From the NCBI RefSeq assembly GCF_900129505.1, contig NZ_LT670818.1, positions 2,356,001-2,420,000 of the forward strand: a DNA stretch of 64,000 nt. Direction: 5' to 3'. Under the pieces are notes generated by a model. The model did no database searches and was not told the DNA's origin. It saw only the letters and a list, made by a program, of their open reading frames with translations. Made by a program: the position numbers and the translations under genes. The stretch comes from Bradyrhizobium erythrophlei (GTDB lineage Bacteria > Pseudomonadota > Alphaproteobacteria > Rhizobiales > Xanthobacteraceae). Position 1 is the first letter of the stretch. Each line of letters starts with the position of its first letter. Positions 1 to 8,159 of the stretch are shown here, one piece after another.

Positions 1-101
1 ACTTGTCCACGCCAGCCATTGGCGCATATTTTTTGATGGCGGTTAAGTTTCCGCATTGTTGGGTTTCCGCTGCCGGGGGGACTTCACCGATTGCGCAATC
101 C

Positions 102-129
102 TCCCTGCGTCCGGACCCGGACGCAGGGA
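102..129. repeat. Perfect inverted repeat (hairpin)
   Basis: A 13-bp perfect inverted repeat (TCCCTGCGTCCGG, 2-nt spacer, complement) lies at the left edge. It has no T-run on either side, so it is a hairpin rather than a convincing intrinsic terminator. The rest of 1-198 shows no gene. Confidence 0.5.
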
Positions 130-198
130 TAGGCGGATGCTGACCTAAAGATTGGGGCGTCGCGACGCTATCCTACGCAGCGCATAGCGATGGAGGCC

Positions 199-489
199 TT
201 AGTGCCCGGTCTCCAAGACGATGACGAGGCCTGTCGGTTCCGGTTCGTGGGGCCTCAGTTTCGTAAGGGTCGCATCACTCCAACTGGCAAGGCTCACGAC
301 TTCTCCGGTTCGAATTTCCGTTTCCAGTTTTTCGGCCGGCTCCAGGACGTTAAGGCCGCTGTCATCGATAAAGAACGTATGTTCCCCGAACATGCTATGC
401 AGTTGAGGAACCGCCGGATGATTATCGGGAAGAACCTCAGCCTCGAATTGGCTCAAGGTCTTTTTCACCTGTGTCGAATTCAGCTTCAT
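199..489 (-). CDS. Conserved hypothetical protein, 96 aa
   Basis: Small soluble protein with no signal peptide or membrane segment; N-terminus MKLNSTQVKKTLSQFEAEV, acidic throughout. The frame stays open upstream to 690, but I chose the ATG at 489 because CAGGAG lies 6 nt upstream of it, and the upstream 67 residues are Arg/Pro-rich and look non-coding. No domain recognised and no operon partner. The sequence has balanced composition typical of a real protein, so existence is likely while function is unknown. Confidence 0.6.
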   Translation of the reverse strand: MKLNSTQVKKTLSQFEAEVLPDNHPAVPQLHSMFGEHTFFIDDSGLNVLEPAEKLETEIRTGEVVSLASWSDATLTKLRPHEPEPTGLVIVLETGH

Positions 490-715
490 GATTACTCCTG
501 TTTTTGCCACCAGCCTTTCGGAGTGCGCGCTATATCTAGCGATGAAGGTCTGCGGGGAGCCTCTAGCAAAGCGGGGCTTTCTCCTAGTTCCCGCCGCCGG
601 TACCGGGCGACGACGCGCCGAACGGCTTTGGTCATTAGTGAGAACCCACCATGATTGTTTGTGTTCCATCTTCAGCGCGACCAAAGCCAACCTGTCGCGG
701 CGAGCGTCAGAGCCG

Positions 716-780
716 GCGCCCCCTAAACAGACATCTTCGTAGCCGGCTGGAATGTCTCAAACGTGCCAACAGGCGACATC
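716..780. repeat. Degenerate intergenic repeat, copy 1
   Basis: Contains the recurring pattern 'CCCC(C/T)..A..CAGACATC ... TGTCTCAAACGTGCCAACAGGCGACATC' shared with about a dozen gaps in the first 33 kb. No coding content between 690 and 919. Confidence 0.5.
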
Positions 781-919
781 GCGCCTTGCGGCGAGTTGTG
801 GCGCAATAATCACACCCGAATGAAATCGGTGGTTGATGCCGCGCCTGGTCTTGTTCAGCGGCGGTTCCGCCCTCATCGTGGGTCGGATTTAGGTTGGAGG
901 AACAGGTTGGGGATGCAAC

Positions 920-1510
920 ATGTCTTCCGTCGATTGTGCCAAGAGTTCGTACGGCGCCATTAAAGCAAATCATATTCCTGACGCGTTCTCGGTCTCGGGC
1001 GCTCGTGTCCGGAATGTCATTCGACTGTTTGCCATCGTTCTCGGCGCGGCGTTGCTTGCGGCTTGCGCTCAGTCATCCGTTGTCACCAGGAATTCCGAAT
1101 TTGTTGGCCCCAGTCGACAGGCGTCGCTGCAGCACAATCGAACGGCATCATTCGTCACCAACAGGCGTGTCGCATCCGCGAAAAAGCATATCCCGTTCGC
1201 GCGGCACAACAACGCGGCCCCGACACAGATCGCCTCGCGGGGAATTGCCAGCTTCTACACGGAAGGGCAACAGACCGCGAGCGGCGAAAAGTTCGATACG
1301 CACGATTTAACCGCCGCTCATCCTACGTTGCCGTTTGGCACCCGGCTGCGGGTGACAAACGTCGCGACGGGGCGGTCAGTGACAGTTCGGGTCAATGACC
1401 GCGGTCCGTACATTCCCGGACGAGTAGTCGATGTCTCACATACTGCGGCCGATGCGCTGGGAATGGTTGGAAGTGGGATCGCAAAGGTCAAACTTGACGT
1501 CGTCCAATAG
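920..1510 (+). CDS. rlpA: RlpA-like septal ring/cell-wall lipoprotein
   Basis: 196 aa with a hydrophobic segment at about residues 33-48 ending in a lipobox (LAAC, Cys49), so a predicted lipoprotein; the n-region before it is unusually long (about 32 residues). Residues about 110-196 form a double-psi beta-barrel of the RlpA family: GIASFY, TASGEKFD, AAHPTLPFGT, the NDRGPY block and RVVDVS are all visible. RlpA proteins bind and in some species cleave denuded peptidoglycan glycan strands at the septum. No SPOR domain follows, so this is the short form. The family assignment is firm; enzymatic activity is not shown by the sequence. Confidence 0.88.
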   Translation: MSSVDCAKSSYGAIKANHIPDAFSVSGARVRNVIRLFAIVLGAALLAACAQSSVVTRNSEFVGPSRQASLQHNRTASFVTNRRVASAKKHIPFARHNNAAPTQIASRGIASFYTEGQQTASGEKFDTHDLTAAHPTLPFGTRLRVTNVATGRSVTVRVNDRGPYIPGRVVDVSHTAADALGMVGSGIAKVKLDVVQ

Positions 1511-1594
1511 CTAGCAGAAGCGGCCTAAAGGTAAGGATCGAAAGATCGTTTGGATCATCTTCAGACATTGACGCCCGCAATCGCGAAGTCTGCT

Positions 1595-1662
1595 TTGCCC
1601 GGAACAACGGACATCGTCGGATCGCCCGGCTAGGTCCGTTTCGTGCCACGAACGGACATTCA
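1595..1662. repeat. Degenerate intergenic repeat, copy 2
   Basis: Reads CGGACATCG ... GGTCCGTTTCGTGCC ... GGACATTC, another decayed member of the family; it sits between convergent rlpA and the metallo-hydrolase gene. Confidence 0.5.
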
Positions 1663-1683
1663 CGTAATAATATTGAGGTCCGC

Positions 1684-2883
1684 TCACGCCTCGAAAACCA
1701 AGCGAGTTCCTGTGTACCCGCGTAAGAGCTTCGTCGGCATAGCAGCGCGCGCGATTTCGTAAAAAGGTTCGCCCGTACAATGCAGCGGAACCACGTAAGT
1801 CGGATCGATTTCCTGGAGTGCCTTGACCGTATCTCGAACGTAATCCTCTTGATAGGGCGCGAGATGAAAGCCTCCAATCACTGCATGAATTCTTTCCACA
1901 CCGGAGGCAGCTTGAGCTTGCCTGATTGCGTTGACCACGCCGCGATGGCTGCACGAAGTCAGGACGACAAGCCCCCGTCCTTTCAGATTGAATGCCGTCG
2001 CAATCTCGTGCTGAAATTGATCCGGCACGACGGGCGCACTGCGTTCCGCCTCGCTGAGGCGGTCGGGATAGCAGCCGACGCCCCGCTCAAAGCCAATGGT
2101 CATTGCGCTCGGCGATAGCACCTTCTCAAAGGTCTTCTGACCGATCTGCCCCGTGGCCACGGCGTGATCGGCAACCAGGGCCGGTCTCTCCGCGACGGTC
2201 ACGGCGAGGTCGGCCTCTTCGAGGGCTTTTCGGTTGATGACACCGAAGTTGCCCCGCGCCGGGGGGGCAGTCCACTCGCGCGCGCAGAAACATCCTTCGC
2301 CACCGACAAACAACGGCAGTTTGGGCTTTAGCTTGCCACTATGCGCCTGTAAGAAACCGACGAGGCCGCCAAAGTGGTCCTGGTGCCCATGGCTGAGCAC
2401 AAGTGCGTCGATGGCCGCAGGGTCAATACCAAGCAGGCTCGCATTGTTGAGAAGTGCTTCCGGCGTGAAACCGAAATCCACCAGGACGTTGCGCGTCTCG
2501 TTGCCGCGCCGCGACTCGACATGCATCGCAAGGCCGAATTCGCTGACCAACGTTTTGCGCGGCGGCTTGTCGCTAAGACCCCAGCCAAAGTGCTGGACAT
2601 CGAGGTTGGGCAGCTTTCTGCTCGGGGCGACAGCGAACTGATAGCTATCGATCACTATCCGGACTGCCACGCGGTCGAGCTCAGGCAATGATCCGGTGAC
2701 CGTCTCAGCCCTGACCGGCTTCGAGCCAGCGAGGAGCGTAGCAAGTATCATGCTTAAGACACTGGCGCCGCCACTACAGATAAATTCTCGCCGCCCAACC
2801 TCGTCGCAGAAAAACTGCCGCCAAGGCACCTGAGGACGTGCCGGTGTTAGCGCAATCGAGTCTGAAATATGATCACTACCCAT
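1684..2883 (-). CDS. Tat-exported metallo-beta-lactamase-fold hydrolase
   Basis: 399 aa. Contains the HxHxDH zinc motif (SHGHQDHFGG, about residues 160-170) and later metal-ligand candidates in GGFHLAP and PLHCTGEP, matching the COG1237-type MBL family related to dihydropterin ribofuranosyl-aminobenzene phosphate synthase. N-terminus carries a twin-arginine-like stretch (GRREFICSGG) and a hydrophobic segment ending near VRAE, after an unusually long n-region of about 30 residues, suggesting Tat export. ATG at 2883 chosen over an upstream start at 2940 because GGGAGG lies 7 nt before it. Substrate cannot be read; monocistronic. Confidence 0.8.
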   Translation of the reverse strand: MGSDHISDSIALTPARPQVPWRQFFCDEVGRREFICSGGASVLSMILATLLAGSKPVRAETVTGSLPELDRVAVRIVIDSYQFAVAPSRKLPNLDVQHFGWGLSDKPPRKTLVSEFGLAMHVESRRGNETRNVLVDFGFTPEALLNNASLLGIDPAAIDALVLSHGHQDHFGGLVGFLQAHSGKLKPKLPLFVGGEGCFCAREWTAPPARGNFGVINRKALEEADLAVTVAERPALVADHAVATGQIGQKTFEKVLSPSAMTIGFERGVGCYPDRLSEAERSAPVVPDQFQHEIATAFNLKGRGLVVLTSCSHRGVVNAIRQAQAASGVERIHAVIGGFHLAPYQEDYVRDTVKALQEIDPTYVVPLHCTGEPFYEIARAAMPTKLLRGYTGTRLVFEA

Positions 2884-3177
2884 TGCTACCTCCCGTTCCT
2901 GCCAACAATCAGGCCATAACCAGAAGGCGCGGGACCGCACGGACGTATTTCGTCCCAGAGGGTCGGGCGTCTTAACTAAGAAATCATCCTATCAACTGCT
3001 CAAACTGCTGCCACGTCAACAAAACGCCGCCAAGAGCTTTGACGAGTTGCATAGTGTCGTTGGCCGTCGCCAAGGTTGGGACAGTCCGCCTTACCTGCAT
3101 TAGCAGGTCTCCTCGACGAGAAGCTCGTCCGCGATCAAATATGACAGCCCTCGTCCAGCGCTGTAAGCGGCTTCTGC

Positions 3178-3300
3178 CGATGTCGCATAAGGGTCAATCG
3201 CGTCATTTTGGCCGCGTGCCGGTCACTTCCGGTTTGCCCCTGAGAGCGGACTCAAATCGGACATCGCTGGAGGTCCGTTTCGTGCCAAAAGCAGACTCAT
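3178..3300. repeat. Degenerate intergenic repeat, copy 3 (long form)
   Basis: One of the most complete copies: TGTCGCATAAGGGTCAATCGCGTC, then ACTTCCGGTTTGCCCCTGAG, AGCGGAC, CGGACATCGCTGG, GGTCCGTTTCGTGCC, AGCAGACTCA. The order of blocks is the same as in copies at 7.3, 8.5 and 11.6 kb. Confidence 0.6.
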
Positions 3301-3633
3301 ACACCGCAGCAAATAGCATCTCTAGCCGCATTTGGCTGTATAAGTTCGCGCTATGGCTTCCTTAGGAAGTTAGATCGCAACCTGTCAGCAAACCAAACCA
3401 CAAAAATCGCAGCGAACGACAGACAAAAGTATATACCAGACCATAAAAGAGCGTTTCCCGCAGTTGTCATAGCTCTCTCCCTTGCATCCAAAAAGGATCG
3501 CCTCAATGGGATGATTGCCGACAATCGCAGGACGGATGTTGCGATAAATCAATTTGGCGCCACGCCGTTGAGGCGGATACTCCTTCATCGTGATGGACTT
3601 GCACCATCTACTCCTTGCCGGTCTCCCGGTGCA

Positions 3634-3708
3634 CTCCGCTCTACCCCCAAAACCGGACATCGCTCAATGCGGTCGGCATGTCCGTTTCGTGCCATGAAGC
3701 GACATTGC
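3634..3708. repeat. Degenerate intergenic repeat, copy 4
   Basis: CTCTACCCCCAAAACCGGACATCGC followed by GGCATGTCCGTTTCGTGCCATGAAGCGACATT; same family. Confidence 0.55.
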
Positions 3709-3786
3709 GCGTCGCAAGAGACCGTCACTAAGGCGGCCTTAGTTCAGCGCGATAAGCGCGTGTGCCATTCCGGGTTCAGTCCGCGT

Positions 3787-3906
3787 TCAACGAGAATGCG
3801 AGACCCACGCGCCGGTGTTTTGAGAAAGTGAGCCGACGCCGAGGTTTGCCCACACGCCGCTCCCGAGGAGCAGGAGAGCGATACCCACTCCGAGCACTTG
3901 TTTCAT
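3787..3906 (-). CDS. Secreted micropeptide, 39 aa
   Basis: Starts MKQVLGVGIALLLLGSGVWA, a clear short signal-peptide-like segment, then a Gly/Ser/Asn-rich tail. The ATG at 3906 overlaps the stop of the preceding micro-ORF in an ATGA arrangement and has GGAG about 9 nt upstream. Bradyrhizobium-type genomes carry many such small exported peptides; function unknown. Confidence 0.5.
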   Translation of the reverse strand: MKQVLGVGIALLLLGSGVWANLGVGSLSQNTGAWVSHSR

Positions 3907-3995
3907 TTTAAAACTCCATGGCTGGACGTCACGGAGCCAAGCGCGAACGTGCTTGTGAGAGCGAATGCGGTTGCCAGTGCGATTGTTAGTTTCAT
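3903..3995 (-). CDS. Secreted micropeptide, 30 aa
   Basis: A short frame starting MKLTIALATAFALTSTFALG, a textbook signal peptide with a cleavable ALG-type end, and only about ten residues after it. AAGGAG lies 6 nt before the ATG at 3995. Stop overlaps the next start (ATGA), so the two are probably translated together. The mature part is so short that a 3' truncation of a longer secreted peptide is possible. Confidence 0.5.
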   Translation of the reverse strand: MKLTIALATAFALTSTFALGSVTSSHGVLK

Positions 3996-4095
3996 AATTG
4001 TCTCCTTGTTTACACAAAGGACAACCGCACACCGTCTTTCCGCCGTTCCTTGCTAGGTCACTTGAGCTGGGCTGTTGCTCATTCTTCAAAGGATG

Positions 4096-4308
4096 TTAGC
4101 CCATCTGCTTACCGCGTAAATCGCTGTGGATAGTGTTCGGTCCCATCGCCATCGGCCCAATCTCTTTAAAGCGCGATGCGGTCTCCTTCTGTGCCAGGTG
4201 TCCCCAGCGCTCCGCTTCACCAAGCCATTTCCAACTATGCTCACTATCAAACACGGCTCGTTGTCGGTAGAGCAGTTCCATATCGCGGCAACTCATTTGT
4301 TGTTTCAT
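4096..4308 (-). CDS. Small conserved hypothetical protein, 70 aa
   Basis: Soluble, helical, charged peptide (MSCRDMELLYRQRAVF, then SWKWLGEAERW). Start at 4308 is preceded by TAGGTAAG; an internal Met (residue 5) is an alternative. I recall similar proteins (MELLYRQRA ... SWKWLGEAE) in Bradyrhizobium genomes, with no known function. It lies about 100 bp upstream of the two micropeptides on the same strand. Confidence 0.55.
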   Translation of the reverse strand: MKQQMSCRDMELLYRQRAVFDSEHSWKWLGEAERWGHLAQKETASRFKEIGPMAMGPNTIHSDLRGKQMG

Positions 4309-4675
4309 GGCTTACCTACCTAAGATTGGACCGCATTCTACGGTTTGTTTGCCCAGGCTTTCGTTACATCGGTGCGGCTATTGTGTGAAAGGGAAGCGCC
4401 CTTGACACATCGCCCACTCGCTATCTGTTTATTGGATATGCATCGTGAGAAGGCTTCGTCACTCTCATTACGCTTTTTGCTTCCGATGTCCGAATTGGGT
4501 GGCGGACATTGTCGTGCTCCTCATTCGTGGGATGGTCAGTGCGGAACAGGGCTTCGACACGTTGGCAGCGTTGCCCACAAGGGGTATCATTCAACTGACG
4601 GTGCTGAGCCGGACCTCTTTAGGTAGCAATTGGTACCGGCACCCGCAGCTGGCCAAGTCGCGATTAAGGTCTGTC
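4309..4675. other. Intergenic region upstream of the cyclase gene
   Basis: No gene. A TTGACA hexamer at 4402-4407 could be a -35 element for the plus-strand cyclase gene, but no good -10 is found at 16-18 nt, so I do not call a promoter. Confidence 0.3.
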
Positions 4676-6013
4676 ATGGCTGCACCAGTGACCCATTACG
4701 TCAAGAGCGACGATGTTCATATCGCCTATCAGGTTATAGGCGATGGACCGTTGGACTTGCTGTTCGTCCCGGGTTTCGTGTCACACATCGAGGCGACCTG
4801 GCAGTCACCGGTACGCAGCTCGTTCTTCCGTCGCCTGGCATCGTTCTCCCGCCTTATCCTCTTCGACAAGCGTGGCACCGGAATGTCAGACCGGGGATCG
4901 CAGATTTTCACGCTTGAGCAGCGCATGCACGACGTGCGTGCGATTCTGGACGAAGTCGGTTCAGAGCGGGCGGCTTTGTTTGGCGTATCCGAGGGCGGGC
5001 CGATGTCCTTGCTTTACGCTGCCACGTATCCCGAACGCACATCGGCGCTGATCTTGTACGGCTCCTATGCTAAGCGCAGTTGGGCGCCCGACTATCCCCT
5101 AGGCTGGGACGACGAGCAATGGCAGCGCTTCCTCGAAAACATCGAACGCAATTGGGGCACACCACAAGGAATTAGTATCGAAATGTGGGCACCGAGCCTT
5201 GCCCGCGATCCGAGTTCCGCCGAACGCCTCGCTTCCTATTTTCGCACAGCGGCAAGCCCCGGAGCAGCCGCCGCGATCATGAAGATGAACAGAGAAATCG
5301 ATGTGCGACACGTCCTGCCCGCGATCCGCGCTCCGACGCTCATTTTGCACCGCGTTGGAGATCGGGTTCTCGACGTCGAGCACGCGCGCAGAATGGCTCA
5401 AGGCATCCCGGGAGCCCAGCTGATCGAGCTACCTGGCACGGATCATACATTTTGGGTGAATGACGGCGGTCTGCTGCTGGACCATGTCGAGCAGTTCTTG
5501 ACGGGCAAGCGCCATGCGCAAGACCGGGAGCGGGTCCTCGCTACGGTTCTCTTTGCGGACATCGTGGGATCCACCGAGCGAGCTGTCGCGATTGGTGATC
5601 GTTCATGGCGCGAATTGCTCGCGGCATTCCGTGCAAAAGTTCGGGATACGTTGCGGAACTTCAACGGGCGCGAGATTAATACTGCGGGCGATGGTTTCCT
5701 TGCGGCCTTCGACGGCCCGGCGCGAGCGATCCGCTGCGCAGGTGCGATCCGCGAAGCAGCGCGCTCGCTCGGCCTCGAAGTCCGCTGCGGACTGCACACC
5801 GGGGAATGCGAGCTGGTCGGTGAAGACCTGGCTGGTATCGCAGTGCACATCGGCGCGCGAGTCACCGCACTGGCCGCGCCCGGTGAAGTGCTCGTTTCCC
5901 AGACCGTTCGAGACCTGGTGGCTGGTTCAGGATTAACGTTCGCAGAGCGCGGCGTGCACACCTTGAAAGGTGTGCCGAGCGAATGGCGCCTGTTTCAGGC
6001 AATTGTGGATTGA
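4676..6013 (+). CDS. Alpha/beta hydrolase fused to class III adenylate/guanylate cyclase
   Basis: 445 aa in two domains. Residues about 1-278 are an alpha/beta hydrolase: nucleophile in GVSEGG (Ser105), candidate acid Asp229 (RVGDR), His257 in GTDHTFW. Residues about 285-445 are a class III nucleotidyl cyclase: FADIVGST with metal Asp295, AGDGFLAAFD with metal Asp339, and GLHTGE. Both metal aspartates are present, so catalysis is plausible. The frame is open from 4445, but the family normally begins at this point (APVTHYVKSDDVHIAYQV), so the ATG at 4676 is preferred. Predicted cytoplasmic and soluble. Whether it makes cAMP or cGMP, and what the hydrolase part binds, cannot be read. Confidence 0.88.
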   Translation: MAAPVTHYVKSDDVHIAYQVIGDGPLDLLFVPGFVSHIEATWQSPVRSSFFRRLASFSRLILFDKRGTGMSDRGSQIFTLEQRMHDVRAILDEVGSERAALFGVSEGGPMSLLYAATYPERTSALILYGSYAKRSWAPDYPLGWDDEQWQRFLENIERNWGTPQGISIEMWAPSLARDPSSAERLASYFRTAASPGAAAAIMKMNREIDVRHVLPAIRAPTLILHRVGDRVLDVEHARRMAQGIPGAQLIELPGTDHTFWVNDGGLLLDHVEQFLTGKRHAQDRERVLATVLFADIVGSTERAVAIGDRSWRELLAAFRAKVRDTLRNFNGREINTAGDGFLAAFDGPARAIRCAGAIREAARSLGLEVRCGLHTGECELVGEDLAGIAVHIGARVTALAAPGEVLVSQTVRDLVAGSGLTFAERGVHTLKGVPSEWRLFQAIVD

Positions 6014-6358
6014 CGCACGACTTGGGCTTGCGGAACGCAACCACGGGGCCATCATCCGCACCCTGCCATGACTGCTATGGGTCAAACTGAGAAGAACTCA
6101 GTCTGAGCAAATGTCTTCCGGGTTACCCCTGAAAGCGGACGTCGCTGGATGCGGGAGGCATGTCTCAAACGTGCCATAACCGGAAGAACTCAATGAGAGT
6201 ATGAGATTTTGAGCTCCCAAAACTGACGCGTTTGTTTCGGACGGGATTGGTTCTGCACGCGGTGCTGGCGTCATCTCCAGCCTGGACCAACAAGCGGTTC
6301 CGGCGCTTTTGGTTGCTTCAGCACAGAATTTCAGTCAGCAATCCGGGGAATCTGCCGT
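6014..6358. other. Gap with a repeat copy
   Basis: No gene; one degenerate repeat at 6122-6180. The rest (6190-6358) is unremarkable sequence downstream of the broken permease tail. Confidence 0.4.
6122..6180. repeat. Degenerate intergenic repeat, copy 5
   Basis: GTTACCCCTGAAAGCGGACG, TCGCTGGATG, GGCATGTCTCAAACGTGCC: the clearest short copy of the family. Confidence 0.6.
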
Positions 6359-6580
6359 TCATGCCTTGACCGACCCGGCGGTGAGGCCGGAGACATAGTG
6401 TTCGACGAAGAGCGAGTAGATGAGTGCCACCGGGATCGAGCCGAGCAGCGCCCCAGCCATTAGTTGACCCCAGTAGAACACGTCGCCGCGGATCAGCTCG
6501 GCGATGACGCCGACCGGCACGGTGCGCACCGAGCTCTTGGTCAGAAAAATCAAGGCGTAGAGAAACTCGTTCTGCGAAAA
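6359..6580 (-). pseudogene. C-terminal remnant of a sugar ABC transporter permease (MalG/UgpE type)
   Basis: The last ~73 residues before the stop at 6359 (NEFLYALIFL, VRTVPVGV, WGQLMAGALLGSIPVALIY, FVEHYVSGLTAGSVKA) match the conserved C-terminus of carbohydrate ABC permeases of the binding-protein-dependent family. Nothing of the ~200 N-terminal residues is present: the frame upstream is a low-quality reading antisense to the next gene. No partner ABC genes nearby. A rearrangement at about 6580-6595 probably removed the rest. Confidence 0.75.
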
Positions 6581-6589
6581 GGTTGTGGT

Positions 6590-7012
6590 ATGGGAGGCTT
6601 GGCTGGGGAAATTCCCGCCCGACCGGCCTTTACCCTTAGCGCTATCAAGACAAAGGTGGAGCTTCTTGCGGTGTCGGCAGCCGAACTCGGCTTTGAGACC
6701 GAGACTGCGTCGCTGGCGGACATCTATGCGCGCGCTCAACATCTAGGCTTTGGACTTGCGGCAGCAGAGGTCGCTCCGCAACTTAGGCTTCAATATTTTG
6801 AACAGCCGATCGGTGAATTTCTCATCATCGGAATGGAGCCAATCAAGACGTGGAACGGCGAGCCCGTCATTTTAAATGTAGCTAATGGCGGAGCGGGACT
6901 AATCTTCATCGGCCAAGATGGCAGCGCCGACGCACAAATATCCGTAGCGTCGCGTTTGCTATTCGTGCGGACCAATGAAGTCGACGAGGCCGCAGCGCTC
7001 GTCCATCACTGA
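6590..7012 (+). CDS. Hypothetical protein, 140 aa (5' end uncertain)
   Basis: The reading from about residue 15 onward (FTLSAIKTKVELL, LGFGLAAAEVAPQLRLQYFEQP, EFLIIGMEPIKTWNGEP, NGGAGLIFIGQDG) looks like a genuine folded protein. The ATG at 6590 (AAGG 12 nt upstream) is the best in-frame start, but it lies right at the junction with the broken permease, so the native start may have been lost. No family recognised. Confidence 0.45.
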   Translation: MGGLAGEIPARPAFTLSAIKTKVELLAVSAAELGFETETASLADIYARAQHLGFGLAAAEVAPQLRLQYFEQPIGEFLIIGMEPIKTWNGEPVILNVANGGAGLIFIGQDGSADAQISVASRLLFVRTNEVDEAAALVHH

Positions 7013-7019
7013 AATTTCC

Positions 7020-7268
7020 AGGTACGCGCAGATACTGCCTAACTCAAGACGCTGCATAACAGGTGCGGCAAATCGTACCTAACCGATAGCCGAAGGGTGA
7101 ATGCAGCAGCGCGAGCAGCTTCACTAACCCAACAACCCGTGCTAAAAGCGAGGTTGGACGGTAGGCTTACGGACTACCGCCCAACTTTGAGTAGGCGATG
7201 CTTAGAAACCCGCCTCCATACTGTAGAACCTTCCGTTCTTCCCGTGACTCGGAGGCGGGTTTTCTTCC
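7020..7268 (+). ncRNA. Candidate structured small RNA
   Basis: A non-coding stretch with three stable foldable segments in a row: AGGTACG (7020) paired with CGTACCT (to 7080); GTTGGaCGGTAG / CTACCGcCCAAC hairpin at 7153-7185 with one A-C mismatch; and a GC-rich AAACCCGCCTCC / GGAGGCGGGTTT stem at 7206-7262 running into TTTTCTT. This arrangement (structured body plus terminator-like 3' end) resembles a stand-alone sRNA. I could not match it to a named family. It could instead be only the 3' end of the preceding mRNA. Confidence 0.35.
7206..7265 (+). terminator. Terminator-like hairpin with T-rich tail
   Basis: 12-bp stem AAACCCGCCTCC/GGAGGCGGGTTT with a ~33-nt loop followed by TTTTCTTCC. The long loop is atypical for an intrinsic terminator, but stem strength and U-rich tail fit. 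The loop is pyrimidine-rich (CCTTCCGTTCTTCCCG). Confidence 0.45.
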
Positions 7269-7313
7269 TAGCCGCGTCACTCGCTCGTACACAATGTCCT
7301 GCCCGATTCCCAA

Positions 7314-7430
7314 TGTCCGAGAAGGGGCAATCGCGTCACTTTGACGGCTGGCCGACGACTTCCGTTTTACCCCAATCAGCAGACTAATTCAGTGTCCGTC
7401 GGCAGGTCTCAAAGGTGCCAACAGCCGACG
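7314..7430. repeat. Degenerate intergenic repeat, copy 6 (long form)
   Basis: TGTCCGAGAAGGGGCAATCGCGTC, GACTTCCGTTTTACCCC, AGCAGACT, GTCCGTCGGCAGGTCTCAAAGGTGCCAACAGCCGAC. The rest of 7269-7679 is otherwise empty of genes. Confidence 0.6.
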
Positions 7431-7679
7431 CGCGTTGAGACGTCGCCATCCCCCTTTGGGCCAAAAGCACCGCCTTCGAGCCCGCGTTCGACCACTTTCG
7501 GTCTGGTCCTATGGACGTACAATAGTTCTTGCGCCTGTCGAAGGCGTAAGATCTGAAGTTGGAAGGTGGACCGCTATTAGGGCAAAGGTAGTGGCCCCGC
7601 CGCGACCGGGCGGCGGGGCTCGAATTTTATTTGCGGGCCCGCGCCTGCTCAGGACGGCGCGATACGTCCGCGCGCGGCG

Positions 7680-8159
7680 TTATGAGCCGGGTGTTTTGAC
7701 GACGAATTTCCCGTCATAAAGGCCGGCTCCCTTGAACGCGGTCGGCACGCTTTCGAAACTGCCCGTGCCCGTAGCGTTTGCGTAGGCACCCGTGCCAGAA
7801 AGGATCGTATATTCGCCCTTCGTCCGGCCTTCTTTGACCGAGCCAGCATAACGCGCCGTGATCGAGGATCCGTCTTCGAAAGTGTAGGTGCTGTAGCCGT
7901 AAATGGGTCCCGAGCCTTTGAGCAAGTCAGCGGAAGCCACGAAGTCCTTCACGGCAGTGCGGCCGTCCTTGAAGAAGGCCACGCCGAACATTTTGCCAGA
8001 CCCGACCACTTGGCCTTCGATATTTGCTGCCTCTGTTACCTTGTAATCGATCGGCTTGGTGACGAGCTTGAACTCGAGCACCTGCTCTCCGGCTAGAGCG
8101 GTCGACGCCACAAAGACCAGCGCCACGCCAGAAAGGAAAACGGCGAGAGACTTAGGCAT
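7680..8159 (-). CDS. Secreted protein of allene-oxide-cyclase-barrel-like type
   Basis: 159 aa with a clear signal peptide (hydrophobic core to ALAGE at about residue 24). The mature part is beta-rich with conserved-looking turns (YSTYTFEDGSSITARY, GTGAYANATGTGSF), which resembles the dirigent/allene oxide cyclase barrel-like fold in bacterial exported proteins. AGGAGGAG lies about 6 nt before the ATG. No enzymatic residues can be assigned. Family resemblance is inferred from the Gly-rich turn motif only. Confidence 0.65.
   Translation of the reverse strand: MPKSLAVFLSGVALVFVASTALAGEQVLEFKLVTKPIDYKVTEAANIEGQVVGSGKMFGVAFFKDGRTAVKDFVASADLLKGSGPIYGYSTYTFEDGSSITARYAGSVKEGRTKGEYTILSGTGAYANATGTGSFESVPTAFKGAGLYDGKFVVKTPGS

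Larger units (their letters stand above)
2884..3786. other. Gene-poor gap with repeat copies
   Basis: About 900 bp with no credible gene. It holds two degenerate repeat copies (3178-3300 and 3634-3708). Short frames here lack ribosome sites and match no family I know. Confidence 0.5.

Noticed and set aside
102..129. Hairpin as intrinsic terminator
   Set aside because: No T-run on either strand, so listed only as an inverted repeat.
3385..3588. Minus-strand frame of up to 91 codons
   Set aside because: No ribosome site at either Met, Cys-rich odd composition, and it partly overlaps a repeat copy.
4402..4430. TTGACA promoter upstream of the cyclase gene
   Set aside because: No acceptable -10 hexamer at 16-18 nt.
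4445..4675. 5' extension of the cyclase frame
   Set aside because: The upstream 77 residues do not resemble the family, which begins at the ATG at 4676.
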